Shown: piece after piece, positions 56,475-64,000 of the stretch
Layout: every line of letters starts with the position of its first letter
How positions within the stretch are numbered: position 1 is the first letter of the stretch
Assembly: GCA_910822395.1 (NCBI GenBank)
Contig: OU365335.1
Coordinates: forward strand, 1,922,001-1,986,000
Direction: 5' to 3'
DNA from: Pseudoclavibacter triregionum
Lineage (GTDB): Bacteria; Actinomycetota; Actinomycetes; Actinomycetales; Microbacteriaceae
Length of the DNA: 64,000 nt
Translations under genes and position numbers: made by a program
The notes under the pieces: generated by a model
Seen by the model: the letters and a program-made list of their open reading frames with translations, nothing else
Told to the model about the DNA's origin: nothing
Databases searched by the model: none

Positions 56475-59138
56475 ATGCGCACCGCCGAGATCCGCCAGCG
56501 TTTCCTCGACTTCATGAAGTCGAAGGGCCACCTCATCGTTCCCTCGGCCCCGCTCGTGAGCCAGGACCCCTCCGTCATGTTCACGATCGCCGGCATGGTG
56601 CCGATGGTCCCGTACCTCACGGGTGTCGAGACGCCGCCGTCGACGCGCATCGCCGACGTGCAGAAGTGCATCCGCACGAACGACATCGAGGAGGTCGGCA
56701 AGACCCCCCGCCACGGCACCTTCTTCCAGATGCTCGGCAACTGGTCGTTCGGCGACTACTTCAAGCGCGAGGCGATCACCTGGGCGTGGGAGTTCCTCAC
56801 CGGCCCCGAGGAGGAGGGCTGCCTCGCCTTCCCGAAGGACCGCATGTGGGCGACCGTCTACGAGACGGACGACGAGGCGGAGGCTCTCTGGGCCGAGTGC
56901 ACCGACCTCCCCGCCGAGCGCGTGCAGCGCCTCGGCCGCGCCGACAACTACTGGCACATGGGCCAGCCGGGCCCCGGCGGCCCCGACTCGGAGATCTTCT
57001 ACGACCTCGGCCCGGAGTACGGCCCCGAGGGCGGCCCGGCCACCGGCCACGACCGCTACGTCGAGGTGTGGAACCTCGTCTTCATGCAGGACCTCCTCGG
57101 CGAGCTCCGCTCGAAGGTCGACTTCGACATCGTGGGCGAGCTGCCGAACAAGAACATCGACACCGGCATGGGCCTCGAGCGCGTCGCCTTCATCAAGCAG
57201 GGCGTCGCGAACATGTACGAGATCGACGAGGTGCGCCCAGTCCTCGACCGCGCCGCCGAGCTCGCGGGCGTCACCTACGGCGCCGACGCCGAGGACGACA
57301 CGCGCCTGCGCGTCGTCGCCGACCACGTGCGCTCCTCGCTCATGCTCATGAGCGACGGCGTCGCGCCCGGCAACGAGGGCCGCTCGTACATCCTCCGCCG
57401 GCTCCTGCGGCGCGCCATCCGCGCGATGCGCCTCCTCGGCGTGCAGGGCCCGACGCTGCCCGAGCTCCTCCCGCTCTCGCGCGCGGCGATGGCGAAGGGC
57501 TACCCCGAGGTCGACGCGGGCTGGGAGCGCACGGCGCGCCTCGCGTACGCCGAGGAGCAGACCTTCCTCAAGACGCTCGAGCAGGGCACGGCCATCCTCG
57601 ACGAGGCGGTCGCCTCGACGAAGGGCTCGGGCGCGAAGACGATCCCGGGCGATACGGCGTTCCTCCTCCACGACACCTTCGGCTTCCCGATCGACCTCAC
57701 GATCGAGATGGCCGAGGAGGCGGGCCTCAGCGTGAACCGCCAGGCCTTCGACGAGCTCATGAGCGAGCAGCGCGCCCGCGCGAAGGCCGACGCGAAGGCG
57801 AAGCGCACGATGATGGCCGATATCTCGGCCTACGCCGGCTTCCGCGCCCTCGGCGAGACGGTCTTCACCGGCTACGAGCGCCTCCAGCAGGAGACCGAGG
57901 TGCTGGGCCTGCTCAAGGACGGCCAGCCCGCGCAGCGCGCCGGCGTCGGCGACACGGTCGAGCTCATCCTCCGCGAGACGGCGCTCTACGCCGAGGCGGG
58001 CGGCCAGGAGGCCGACTCCGGCTCGATCGTCGGCGTCGGTACCGGATTCGCGGCCGACGTCGTCGACGTGCAGAAGCCGGTGCCGGGCCTCGTGAGCCAC
58101 ACCGTGACGATCACCTCGGGCGAGATCGCCCCGGGCGAGCGCGTCGAGACCGTCGTCGACGGCGCGTACCGCCGCGCGGCCTGCCAGGCGCACACGGCCA
58201 CGCACCTCGTGCACGCGGCCCTCCGCGACGTGCTCGGGCCGGACGCCCACCAGTCGGGCTCCTACAACAAGGCCGGCTATCTGCGCCTCGACTTCGCCTG
58301 GTCGCAGCCGCTCTCGGCCGAGACGCGCTCGGAGCTCGAGGACATCTCGAACCAGGCCATCCGCCAGGGCTATGAGGTCGTCACGCGCGAGCTCCCGCTC
58401 GACGAGGCGAAGGCCATGGGCGCCCGCGCCCTCTTCGGCGAGAAGTACGGCAAGGTCGTGCGGATGGTCGACATCGGCGGCCCCTGGTCGCGCGAGCTCT
58501 GCGGCGGCACGCACGTCGCGAACTCCTCCGAGGTCGGCATCATCAACCTCGTGAGCGAGAGCTCGGTCGGCTCGACCTCGCGCCGCGTCGAGTCCCTCGT
58601 CGGCAAGGACGCGTTCCGCGACTTCGCGGCCGAGCGCGCCATCGTGCAGCAGCTCACCACGAACCTCAAGACGCCGCGCGAGCAGCTCCCGGAGCGCATC
58701 CAGGACCTCGTCGCCCAGCTCAAGCAGGCCGAGAAGCGCGTCGCCGAGCTCGAGGCGGCCCAGCTCGCGCAGCAGGCGCCGGCGCTCCTCGCGAAGGCCG
58801 AGCGCCTCGGCGCGCACCGCGCGGTCGTCGCCTCGCTCGGCGACATCCGCTCGGCCGACGACCTCCGCGGCCTCGCCCTGCAGATCCGCGACCAGCTCGG
58901 CTCCGAGGCCGGCGTCGTCGCCCTCGCGGGCGCCGCGAACGGCAAGCCCGTCGTGCTCGTCGCGACGAACGAGGCGGCCCGCTCGGCCGGCGCCAAGGCG
59001 GGCGCGCTCGTGCGCCTCGCCGCGGGCATCCTCGGCGGCGGGGGAGGCGGCAAGGACGACCTCGCGCAGGGCGGCGGCCAGGACCCGACGAAGCTCGGCG
59101 AGGCCCTCGAGGCCATCCGCGGGGAGCTGCGGGCCTAG
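56475..59138 (+). CDS. alaS: Alanine-tRNA ligase
   Basis: An 887-residue class II synthetase. The catalytic core begins EIRQRFLDFMKSKGHLIVPS and has the motif 2 region GKTPRHGTFFQMLGNWSFGD. The tRNA-recognition part follows (to about 460). The editing domain holds HTATHLVHAALRDVLG (metal-binding histidines) and ELCGGTHVANSSEVG with its Cys and His. The C-terminal C-Ala domain ends with the glycine-rich ILGGGGGGKDDLAQGGG. ATG 56475 opens the family sequence (MRTAEIRQRFLDFMKSKGH). The stop overlaps the ruvX start by one base (TAGTG). Confidence 0.97.
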   Translation: MRTAEIRQRFLDFMKSKGHLIVPSAPLVSQDPSVMFTIAGMVPMVPYLTGVETPPSTRIADVQKCIRTNDIEEVGKTPRHGTFFQMLGNWSFGDYFKREAITWAWEFLTGPEEEGCLAFPKDRMWATVYETDDEAEALWAECTDLPAERVQRLGRADNYWHMGQPGPGGPDSEIFYDLGPEYGPEGGPATGHDRYVEVWNLVFMQDLLGELRSKVDFDIVGELPNKNIDTGMGLERVAFIKQGVANMYEIDEVRPVLDRAAELAGVTYGADAEDDTRLRVVADHVRSSLMLMSDGVAPGNEGRSYILRRLLRRAIRAMRLLGVQGPTLPELLPLSRAAMAKGYPEVDAGWERTARLAYAEEQTFLKTLEQGTAILDEAVASTKGSGAKTIPGDTAFLLHDTFGFPIDLTIEMAEEAGLSVNRQAFDELMSEQRARAKADAKAKRTMMADISAYAGFRALGETVFTGYERLQQETEVLGLLKDGQPAQRAGVGDTVELILRETALYAEAGGQEADSGSIVGVGTGFAADVVDVQKPVPGLVSHTVTITSGEIAPGERVETVVDGAYRRAACQAHTATHLVHAALRDVLGPDAHQSGSYNKAGYLRLDFAWSQPLSAETRSELEDISNQAIRQGYEVVTRELPLDEAKAMGARALFGEKYGKVVRMVDIGGPWSRELCGGTHVANSSEVGIINLVSESSVGSTSRRVESLVGKDAFRDFAAERAIVQQLTTNLKTPREQLPERIQDLVAQLKQAEKRVAELEAAQLAQQAPALLAKAERLGAHRAVVASLGDIRSADDLRGLALQIRDQLGSEAGVVALAGAANGKPVVLVATNEAARSAGAKAGALVRLAAGILGGGGGGKDDLAQGGGQDPTKLGEALEAIRGELRA

Positions 59139-59623
59139 TGCGCACGGGGGTCCGGATCGGGGTCGACGTCGGCACGGCGCGCATCGGCGTCGCCCGCTCC
59201 GATCTCCACGGCATGCTCGCCTCGCCGGTCGAGACCGTGCCGCGCGATCTCGAGGGCGACGCGCACGTCGCGCCGATCCTCGCGATCGTCCGCGAGCACG
59301 AGGCGATCGAGCTCGTCGTCGGGCTTCCGCTCGCGCTCTCGGGCCGCGAGACCGCCTCGACGGGGGACGCCCGGATGGTCGCGCTCCAGCTCGCCGCGGC
59401 CGCAGAGGTGCCCGTGCGCCTCGTGGATGAGCGGCTCTCGACCGTGAGCGCTTCCTCCCAGCTCCGCGCGTCGGGTCGACGGCCGAGCCGATCCCGCGAC
59501 AGGATCGACCAGGTCGCCGCCGTCGTCATCCTCCAGAACGCCCTCGACGCGGAGCGATCGAGCGGAAGCCCTCCCGGCGTCCTCACGGACCCCGCCGACA
59601 CCCCAGAGGAGCCCCTCACGTGA
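59138..59623 (+). CDS. ruvX: Putative pre-16S rRNA nuclease / Holliday junction resolvase-like RuvX
   Basis: A 161-residue YqgF-type RNase H-fold protein. The signature is GVDVGTARIGVARSDLHG with the catalytic Asp near residue 9, then LVVGLPLALSGRE and RLVDERLSTVSA (Glu). The last catalytic Asp is in RDRIDQVAAVVIL. It is thought to mature 16S rRNA; a junction-cutting role was proposed earlier. GTG 59138 overlaps the alaS stop. Its stop overlaps the mltG start. The C-terminal 25 residues are a Pro/Ser-rich tail. Confidence 0.92.
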   Translation: MRTGVRIGVDVGTARIGVARSDLHGMLASPVETVPRDLEGDAHVAPILAIVREHEAIELVVGLPLALSGRETASTGDARMVALQLAAAAEVPVRLVDERLSTVSASSQLRASGRRPSRSRDRIDQVAAVVILQNALDAERSSGSPPGVLTDPADTPEEPLT

Positions 59624-61092
59624 CCGACGCGAACGAGCCGACCGCGCCGCAGGTGCCGTCGACCCCGCAGGTGCCGTCCACGCCGCGCCGCCGCGACCTC
59701 CGCGCCCGCGAGCGGGAGCAGACCGCGGGCGCCGAGCACCCGCACGAGGTGTTCGCCGACCTCTTCGGCGAGGACCCGGTCGAGCGAGCGGTCGTCGACT
59801 CGCAGCCCGCGCCGGCCACCGCGCCCGCGACGACCTCGGCGTCGGCCGCCGCCTCCGCTCCGGCTGCGGGGGAGCAGCTCCGTCGCCCGCGCGCCGAGCG
59901 ACCCGCCGCGGCAGCCGCGGCCGCGACCCCACGCGCCGCCGCCTCGCCCTCGCGCGCGAGCGAGCCCCTCAGCACCCCCTCGACGACCGGCCCCGGCGGA
60001 CGCGGCGGCGGGCGAGGCGCCTCGTCGAAGCGATCCGGCTCCGGCCGCGGCCGCACGATGGGCCTCGCCGCCCTCGTCGCGGTCGCCGCGCTCGCGCTCG
60101 TCGGCCTCATCGGCTCCTCGCTCTTCGGCGACCGCATCGCCGCGATGTTCGGGCAGAACGACTACCGCGGCACGGGCAACGGCACCGAGGTGAGCTTCGC
60201 CGTCCTCGAGGGCGACACGGGCACCTCGATCGGCGAGCGCCTCGAGGAGGCCGGCGTCGTGAAGACGAGCAGGGCCTTCATCGAGGAGGCCATATCGCGG
60301 CACGACGATCCCGTCTTCATGCCCGGCACGTACCGCCTGCAGGAGGAGATGAGCGCGGAGTCCGCCCTCGACGCCCTCCTCGACCCGGCGAACCGCGTGA
60401 CCGGCACCGTCGCCGTCCCCGAGGGCACGGCCGAGGCCGACGTCTACGAGCTCATCTCCGAATCGACCGACGTCACCGCCGACGAGCTCAAGGCGCTCGC
60501 CGCCGACCCGCAGAGCTTCGGGCTGCCGGCCGAGGCGAAGAGCCTCGAGGGCTTCCTCTTCCCGGCCACGTACGAGTTCGAGCCGGGCACCGGCGCGCGC
60601 GCGATGCTCGAGACGATGGTCGCCCGCACGATGCAGGCGCTCGACGAGCACGGGGTGCCGGAGGACCGCCGCTGGGACGTCATCCGCCTCGCCTCGCTCG
60701 TGCAGAAGGAGGCCGGCCTCGCCGCCGACTACCCGAAGGTGGCCCGCGTCTTCCTCAACCGCATCGACCAGGGCATGCCGCTGCAGTCGGACGCGACGGT
60801 CGCCTACGGCACGGGCAACACGCACCGCGTCTCGACGACGGACGCCGAGCGCGCCGACGAGTCGAACGAGTACAACACCTACCTGCACTCGGGCATGGTC
60901 GTGCGGCCGATCTCGAACCCCGGCGACATCGCCATCGACGCGGCGATGCACCCGGCGGACGGCCAGTGGCTCTACTTCGTGACCTGGAACCTCGACACGG
61001 GCGAGACGATCTTCTCGAACACGTACCAGGAGCACGAGCAGGCGGTCGCGAAGTGGGACGCTTGGATGCAGGAGCACCCGGAGTACTCGTAG
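59620..61092 (+). CDS. mltG: Endolytic transglycosylase MltG
   Basis: A 490-residue membrane-anchored enzyme that cleaves nascent peptidoglycan glycan strands and sets their length. A long cytoplasmic N-terminus (about 145 residues) is low complexity, with a duplicated QVPSTP and Ala/Ser/Pro stretches. The membrane helix is near 147-168 (MGLAALVAVAALALVGLIGS). The extracellular YceG domain contains a LysM-like part (about 185-290) and the catalytic Glu near 365 in SLVQKEAGLAADYPKVARVF. NPGDIAIDAAMHPADGQWLY is the family C-terminal mark. GTG 59620 overlaps the ruvX stop. aroE follows after four bases. Confidence 0.94.
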   Translation: MTDANEPTAPQVPSTPQVPSTPRRRDLRAREREQTAGAEHPHEVFADLFGEDPVERAVVDSQPAPATAPATTSASAAASAPAAGEQLRRPRAERPAAAAAAATPRAAASPSRASEPLSTPSTTGPGGRGGGRGASSKRSGSGRGRTMGLAALVAVAALALVGLIGSSLFGDRIAAMFGQNDYRGTGNGTEVSFAVLEGDTGTSIGERLEEAGVVKTSRAFIEEAISRHDDPVFMPGTYRLQEEMSAESALDALLDPANRVTGTVAVPEGTAEADVYELISESTDVTADELKALAADPQSFGLPAEAKSLEGFLFPATYEFEPGTGARAMLETMVARTMQALDEHGVPEDRRWDVIRLASLVQKEAGLAADYPKVARVFLNRIDQGMPLQSDATVAYGTGNTHRVSTTDAERADESNEYNTYLHSGMVVRPISNPGDIAIDAAMHPADGQWLYFVTWNLDTGETIFSNTYQEHEQAVAKWDAWMQEHPEYS

Positions 61093-61096
61093 CGCG

Positions 61097-62095
61097 ATGA
61101 GCGAGCCGCGCGAGCGCCCCGGCCGGGGGAGCGAGATCGACAGCCAGGCTGTCGGACTCGGCCCCTGGTCGGGCGTGCGCGGCGCGCGCCTCGCCGTGCT
61201 CGGCAGCCCCATCGCGCACTCGAAGTCGCCGCTCCTCCACGCGGCCGCCCACGAGGCCCTGGGCCTCGTCGACCGCCGCTACGAGCGCGTGGAGCTCCGC
61301 GAGGGCGAGCTCGCCGGCTTCCTCGCGACGCGGGGCGAGGGATGGCGCGGGCTCTCGGTCACCATGCCGCTCAAGTCCGAGGCCCTCGCCGCCGTCGACG
61401 AGGCGAGCGAGCTCGCGCGGCTCACCGGCGCCGTGAACACGATCGTCTTCGAGACGCCGGAGCCGGGGTCGCGGATGCTCGGCGACAACACGGACGTCGC
61501 CGGCATCGTCGAGGGGATCCGCGCCGCAGGCCTCGACGCGCCCGAGCGCGCGGACCTCCTCGGCGCCGGCGCGACCGCGAAGAGCGCCCTCGCGGCGCTC
61601 CGCGAGCTCGGCGCGCGCGAGGTGCGGATCGTGGCGCGCAGCCCGGAGCGCTCGGCCGAGGCGCTCGGGCTCGCGCGGCTGCTCGGGCTCGAGGCGTCCT
61701 TCTGCTTGCTCGACGCGTGGAGCGCGGGAGGCCCCGGCGGCGCAGGGGAGCAGCCCCTCGATGAGCGCGCCGAGTCCGCCGTGCCCGAGCTCGTCCTCAG
61801 CACGCTCCCCGTCGACGCGGCCCGCGACCTCGAGCCCGACGAGCGGATCGTCGACGGCAGCGCGCTCTTCGACGTCGTCTACATCCCGTGGCCGAGCCCG
61901 CTCGCCGAGCGCTGGCTCGCCGCCGGGCGCCCGGTCGTGCCGGGCTCGGAGATGCTCCTCTTCCAGGCGGTCGAGCAGGCGCGGCGCTTCGCAGGCATCC
62001 CGGCCACGACCGACGCGGGCGAGCCGTGGCCAGAGCGTCCCCGCGTCGAGGCGGCCATGCGCGCCGCCCTCGCCGCCGCCGAGCATCGTGAATAG
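61097..62095 (+). CDS. aroE: Shikimate dehydrogenase
   Basis: A 332-residue NADP-type enzyme of aromatic amino acid synthesis (3-dehydroshikimate to shikimate). The shikimate-binding site is GSPIAHSKSP (residues 36-45), with the catalytic Lys93 in SVTMPLKSEA and the Asn-Thr-Asp of GDNTDVAGIVEG. The nucleotide fold has LLGAGATAKSALAALRELGA. The first 28 residues and a Gly/Ala insert (about 215-225) are extra to the E. coli length of 272. It starts four bases after mltG and belongs to the alaS-to-aro run. Confidence 0.94.
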   Translation: MSEPRERPGRGSEIDSQAVGLGPWSGVRGARLAVLGSPIAHSKSPLLHAAAHEALGLVDRRYERVELREGELAGFLATRGEGWRGLSVTMPLKSEALAAVDEASELARLTGAVNTIVFETPEPGSRMLGDNTDVAGIVEGIRAAGLDAPERADLLGAGATAKSALAALRELGAREVRIVARSPERSAEALGLARLLGLEASFCLLDAWSAGGPGGAGEQPLDERAESAVPELVLSTLPVDAARDLEPDERIVDGSALFDVVYIPWPSPLAERWLAAGRPVVPGSEMLLFQAVEQARRFAGIPATTDAGEPWPERPRVEAAMRAALAAAEHRE

Positions 62096-62139
62096 CCGGG
62101 GCAGGCGCCTACCCGCGCGGGTCGCGCCCGCCGCCGTGG

Positions 62140-62145
62140 GAGAAT
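62140..62145 (+). promoter_or_regulatory. Candidate -10 element (GAGAAT) seven bases before the aroC ATG
   Basis: GAGAAT lies seven bases before ATG 62153, suggesting a leaderless aroC transcript. The first base is G and no -35 is seen, so this is weaker than the TA-type examples. Confidence 0.35.
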
Positions 62146-62152
62146 GGCCGGC

Positions 62153-63418
62153 ATGCTCCGATGGCTCACCGCAGGCGAATCGCACGGCCCCGAACTCCTC
62201 GCGATCCTCGAGGGCATGCCCGCCGGACTCCCCGTGAGCCCCGAGGACATCCGCGCCGACCTCCGCCGCCGCACCCTCGGCTACGGCCGCGGCGCCCGCA
62301 TGAAGTTCGAGCAGGACGAGCTCACGCTCTCCGCCGGCATCCGCCACGGCCTCACGATCGGCAGCCCCATCGGCCTCCGCATCGGCAACGCCGAGTGGCC
62401 CAAGTGGACCGAGGTCATGAGCCCGGAGCCCGTCGACGAGTCGGTCTTCGAGACCGGCCGCGGCGCCCGGCTCACGCGCCCCCGCCCGGGCCACGCCGAC
62501 TTCGTCGGGATGCAGAAGTACGGCTTCGAGGAGGCCCGCCCCGCACTCGAGCGCGCCTCGGCCCGCGAGACGGCCGCCCGCGTCGCCCTCGGCGCCATCG
62601 CGAAGCGCCTCCTCGCAGAGCTCGGCATCGAGACCGCGAGCCACACCGTCGCCATCGGCGACGTCCGCATCCCCGACGACGCGCCGGCCCCCTCGCTCGC
62701 CGACGTCGAGCGCCTCGACGCCGACCCCGTTCGCATGACCGACCCCGCCACGAGCGCCCGCGCCGTCGAGCGGATCGACGAGGTCCGCAAGCTCGGCGAC
62801 ACGATCGGCGGCGTCGTCGAGGTGTGCGTGCGCGGCCTGCCGCCCGGGCTCGGCTCGTACGTGCACTGGGACCGGCGCCTTGACGCGCGGCTCGCGGGCG
62901 CCCTCATGGGCATCCAGGCCATCAAGGGCGTCGAGGTCGGCGACGGCTTCACGACGACCGCCCGCCTCGGCTCCCACGCCCACGACGAGCTCTTCTCCAC
63001 GGCGGACGGCGTCGCCCGCGCCTCCGACCGCGCCGGCGGCGTCGAGGGCGGCATGTCGACCGGCACGCTCCTCCGCGTGCGCGCCGGCATGAAGCCGATC
63101 GCGACCGTGCCGCGCGCCCTCGCGACCGTCGACCTCGCCACGGGCGCCGACGCGACCGCCCACCACCAGCGCAGCGACGTGTGCGCCGTGCCCGCCGCGG
63201 GCGTCGTCGCCGAGGCGATGGTCGCGCTCGTGCTCGCGGACGCCGTGCTCGAGAAGTTCGGCGGCGACTCGCTCGCCGAGACCCGCCGCAACCTCGAGGC
63301 CTACCTCGCGGCGATGCCCGAGCACCTCCGCTCGACGCCGGACTCGCGCGAGCCCGACCCCGAGCGCGCCCTCGACGAGGCCGCGCAGGGCGACGACCGG
63401 GAGCAGTGGCGCGTATGA
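62153..63418 (+). CDS. aroC: Chorismate synthase
   Basis: A 421-residue FMN-dependent enzyme for the last shikimate-pathway step, 5-enolpyruvylshikimate-3-phosphate to chorismate. It starts [20 protein letters not shown], the family N-terminus with the catalytic His of GESHGP. Further marks are [48 protein letters not shown] and [14 protein letters not shown] chose ATG 62153 rather than ATG 62144 because the family begins MLRWLTAG and a -10 element would start transcription there. The 57-base gap to aroE allows its own promoter. The stop overlaps aroK by four bases. Confidence 0.95.
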   Translation: MLRWLTAGESHGPELLAILEGMPAGLPVSPEDIRADLRRRTLGYGRGARMKFEQDELTLSAGIRHGLTIGSPIGLRIGNAEWPKWTEVMSPEPVDESVFETGRGARLTRPRPGHADFVGMQKYGFEEARPALERASARETAARVALGAIAKRLLAELGIETASHTVAIGDVRIPDDAPAPSLADVERLDADPVRMTDPATSARAVERIDEVRKLGDTIGGVVEVCVRGLPPGLGSYVHWDRRLDARLAGALMGIQAIKGVEVGDGFTTTARLGSHAHDELFSTADGVARASDRAGGVEGGMSTGTLLRVRAGMKPIATVPRALATVDLATGADATAHHQRSDVCAVPAAGVVAEAMVALVLADAVLEKFGGDSLAETRRNLEAYLAAMPEHLRSTPDSREPDPERALDEAAQGDDREQWRV

Positions 63419-64000
63419 CCGTCGTCCTCATCGGGCCGCCCGCGGCCGGCAAGTCGCGGACGGGCCGCCGCCTCGCGCGCCTGCTCGACGCGAGCTTCGC
63501 CGACACCGACCGGCTCATCCAGGCCGAGCACGGGCCCATCCGCGACCTCTTCGCCGAGCGCGGCGAGGAGGCCTTCCGCGAGCTCGAGGCCGAGGCGGTC
63601 GCCCGCGCCGTCCGCGAGCGCGAGATCGTCTCGCTCGGCGGCGGCGCCGTCATGCACCCGTCGACGCAGGAGCTCCTCCTCGGCGAGGGCATCTGGGTCG
63701 TGCACCTCACCGTGCGCGCGGACGCCGTGGCCGAGCGGATCGCGAACGACAAGCGCCCGCTCATCCGCAGCGTCGACGACTGGCGCGCGCTCGTCGAGCG
63801 CCGCCGCCCGACCTACGAGCGCCTCGCTTCGCTCACCGTCGACACCTCGTTCCGCCCGATGCGGCACGTCGTCGACGAGATGCTCGAGGGCCTCGTGAAG
63901 GCCGGCGCCGTGACGCGCCCGGCCTCGCTCGACGAGCCCGACGCCGAGGAGCGCGAGGACGACGCCGACCTCGACCTCGAGCTCGAGGAGGAGGGCGCCG
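63415..64000 (+). CDS. aroK: Shikimate kinase (3' end outside window)
   Basis: The first 195 residues of shikimate kinase, which phosphorylates shikimate. The P-loop is [11 protein letters not shown] (residues 7-17), the shikimate-binding Asp pair is in FADTDRLIQ (Asp30, Asp32), and SLGGGAVM matches the family glycine-rich loop. The LID and adenine sites include [13 protein letters not shown] and [11 protein letters not shown] standard enzyme ends near residue 170; here an acidic tail ([20 protein letters not shown]) continues to the window edge, so the protein is extended or fused. ATG 63415 overlaps the aroC stop. The expected next gene would be aroB. Confidence 0.9.
   Translation, partial: MTVVLIGPPAAGKSRTGRRLARLLDASFADTDRLIQAEHGPIRDLFAERGEEAFRELEAEAVARAVREREIVSLGGGAVMHPSTQELLLGEGIWVVHLTVRADAVAERIANDKRPLIRSVDDWRALVERRRPTYERLASLTVDTSFRPMRHVVDEMLEGLVKAGAVTRPASLDEPDAEEREDDADLDLELEEEGA

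Noticed and set aside
62144-62152. Upstream ATG as aroC start
   Set aside because: It adds only MAG before the conserved family N-terminus and overlaps the likely -10 element; ATG 62153 is preferred, though not proven.

Overview
The window is GC-rich, gene-dense chromosomal DNA of an actinobacterium, most likely order Micrococcales and probably family Microbacteriaceae. The family call is an inference; the genus cannot be read from this window. It rests on three things. Conserved actinobacterial proteins are present (SepH/DUF3071, DUF4193, DUF3093, DUF3710, DUF3159, DUF3000). The gene order resembles what I remember of Mycobacterium tuberculosis around thrS-HIT, pdxST-yebC-ruvCAB-yajC-secDF-relA and alaS-ruvX-mltG-aro. 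Isoprenoid synthesis runs through the DXP route (dxs). Genes often start with GTG and neighbours often overlap by 1-4 bases.

Layout. 1-2198: a SRPBCC / YCII / ECF42-type sigma factor module. 2195-3918: a TetR regulator divergent from a damaged alpha/beta hydrolase gene, with a palindromic operator between them. 3923-9403: parC, a phosphodiesterase-like enzyme and sepH, with a duplicated 69-bp palindromic element before sepH. 9701-12736: a dut cluster with four conserved proteins of unknown function. 12868-20605: aconitase, dxs, and the CstA transporter with its small partner. 20687-25982 (minus): fatty-acid beta-oxidation pair, RNase D and DUF3000. 26072-33109: hydrolase, pyrimidine reductase, SufE, sulfurtransferase, ZapE, ammonium transporter and DUF456 protein. 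33184-34016: four tRNA genes around a strongly structured non-coding stretch. 34862-50197: thrS, HIT, pdxST, aminopeptidase, yebC, ruvCAB, yajC-secDF and relA. 50184-53171 (minus): a small unknown protein, a DUF349 protein and a cyclophilin. 53246 to the end: rarA, rpsD, two small membrane proteins, alaS, ruvX, mltG, aroE, aroC and the start of aroK.

Functions are mostly core: DNA topology and recombination (parC, ruvCAB, rarA, ruvX), translation (thrS, alaS, rpsD, tRNAs), protein export (yajC, secDF), stringent response (relA), vitamin B6 (pdxST), the shikimate pathway (aroE-aroC-aroK), central carbon (acnA, dxs, cstA) and cell division or wall (sepH, zapE, mltG). I found no phage, insertion sequence, CRISPR array or defence island, and no clear candidate for a wholly new system. 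The points worth a second look are mostly non-coding: two families of palindromic repeats, two near-perfect long hairpins, several candidate operators, a set of genes with a leaderless-transcript signature, and one gene with an in-frame stop.
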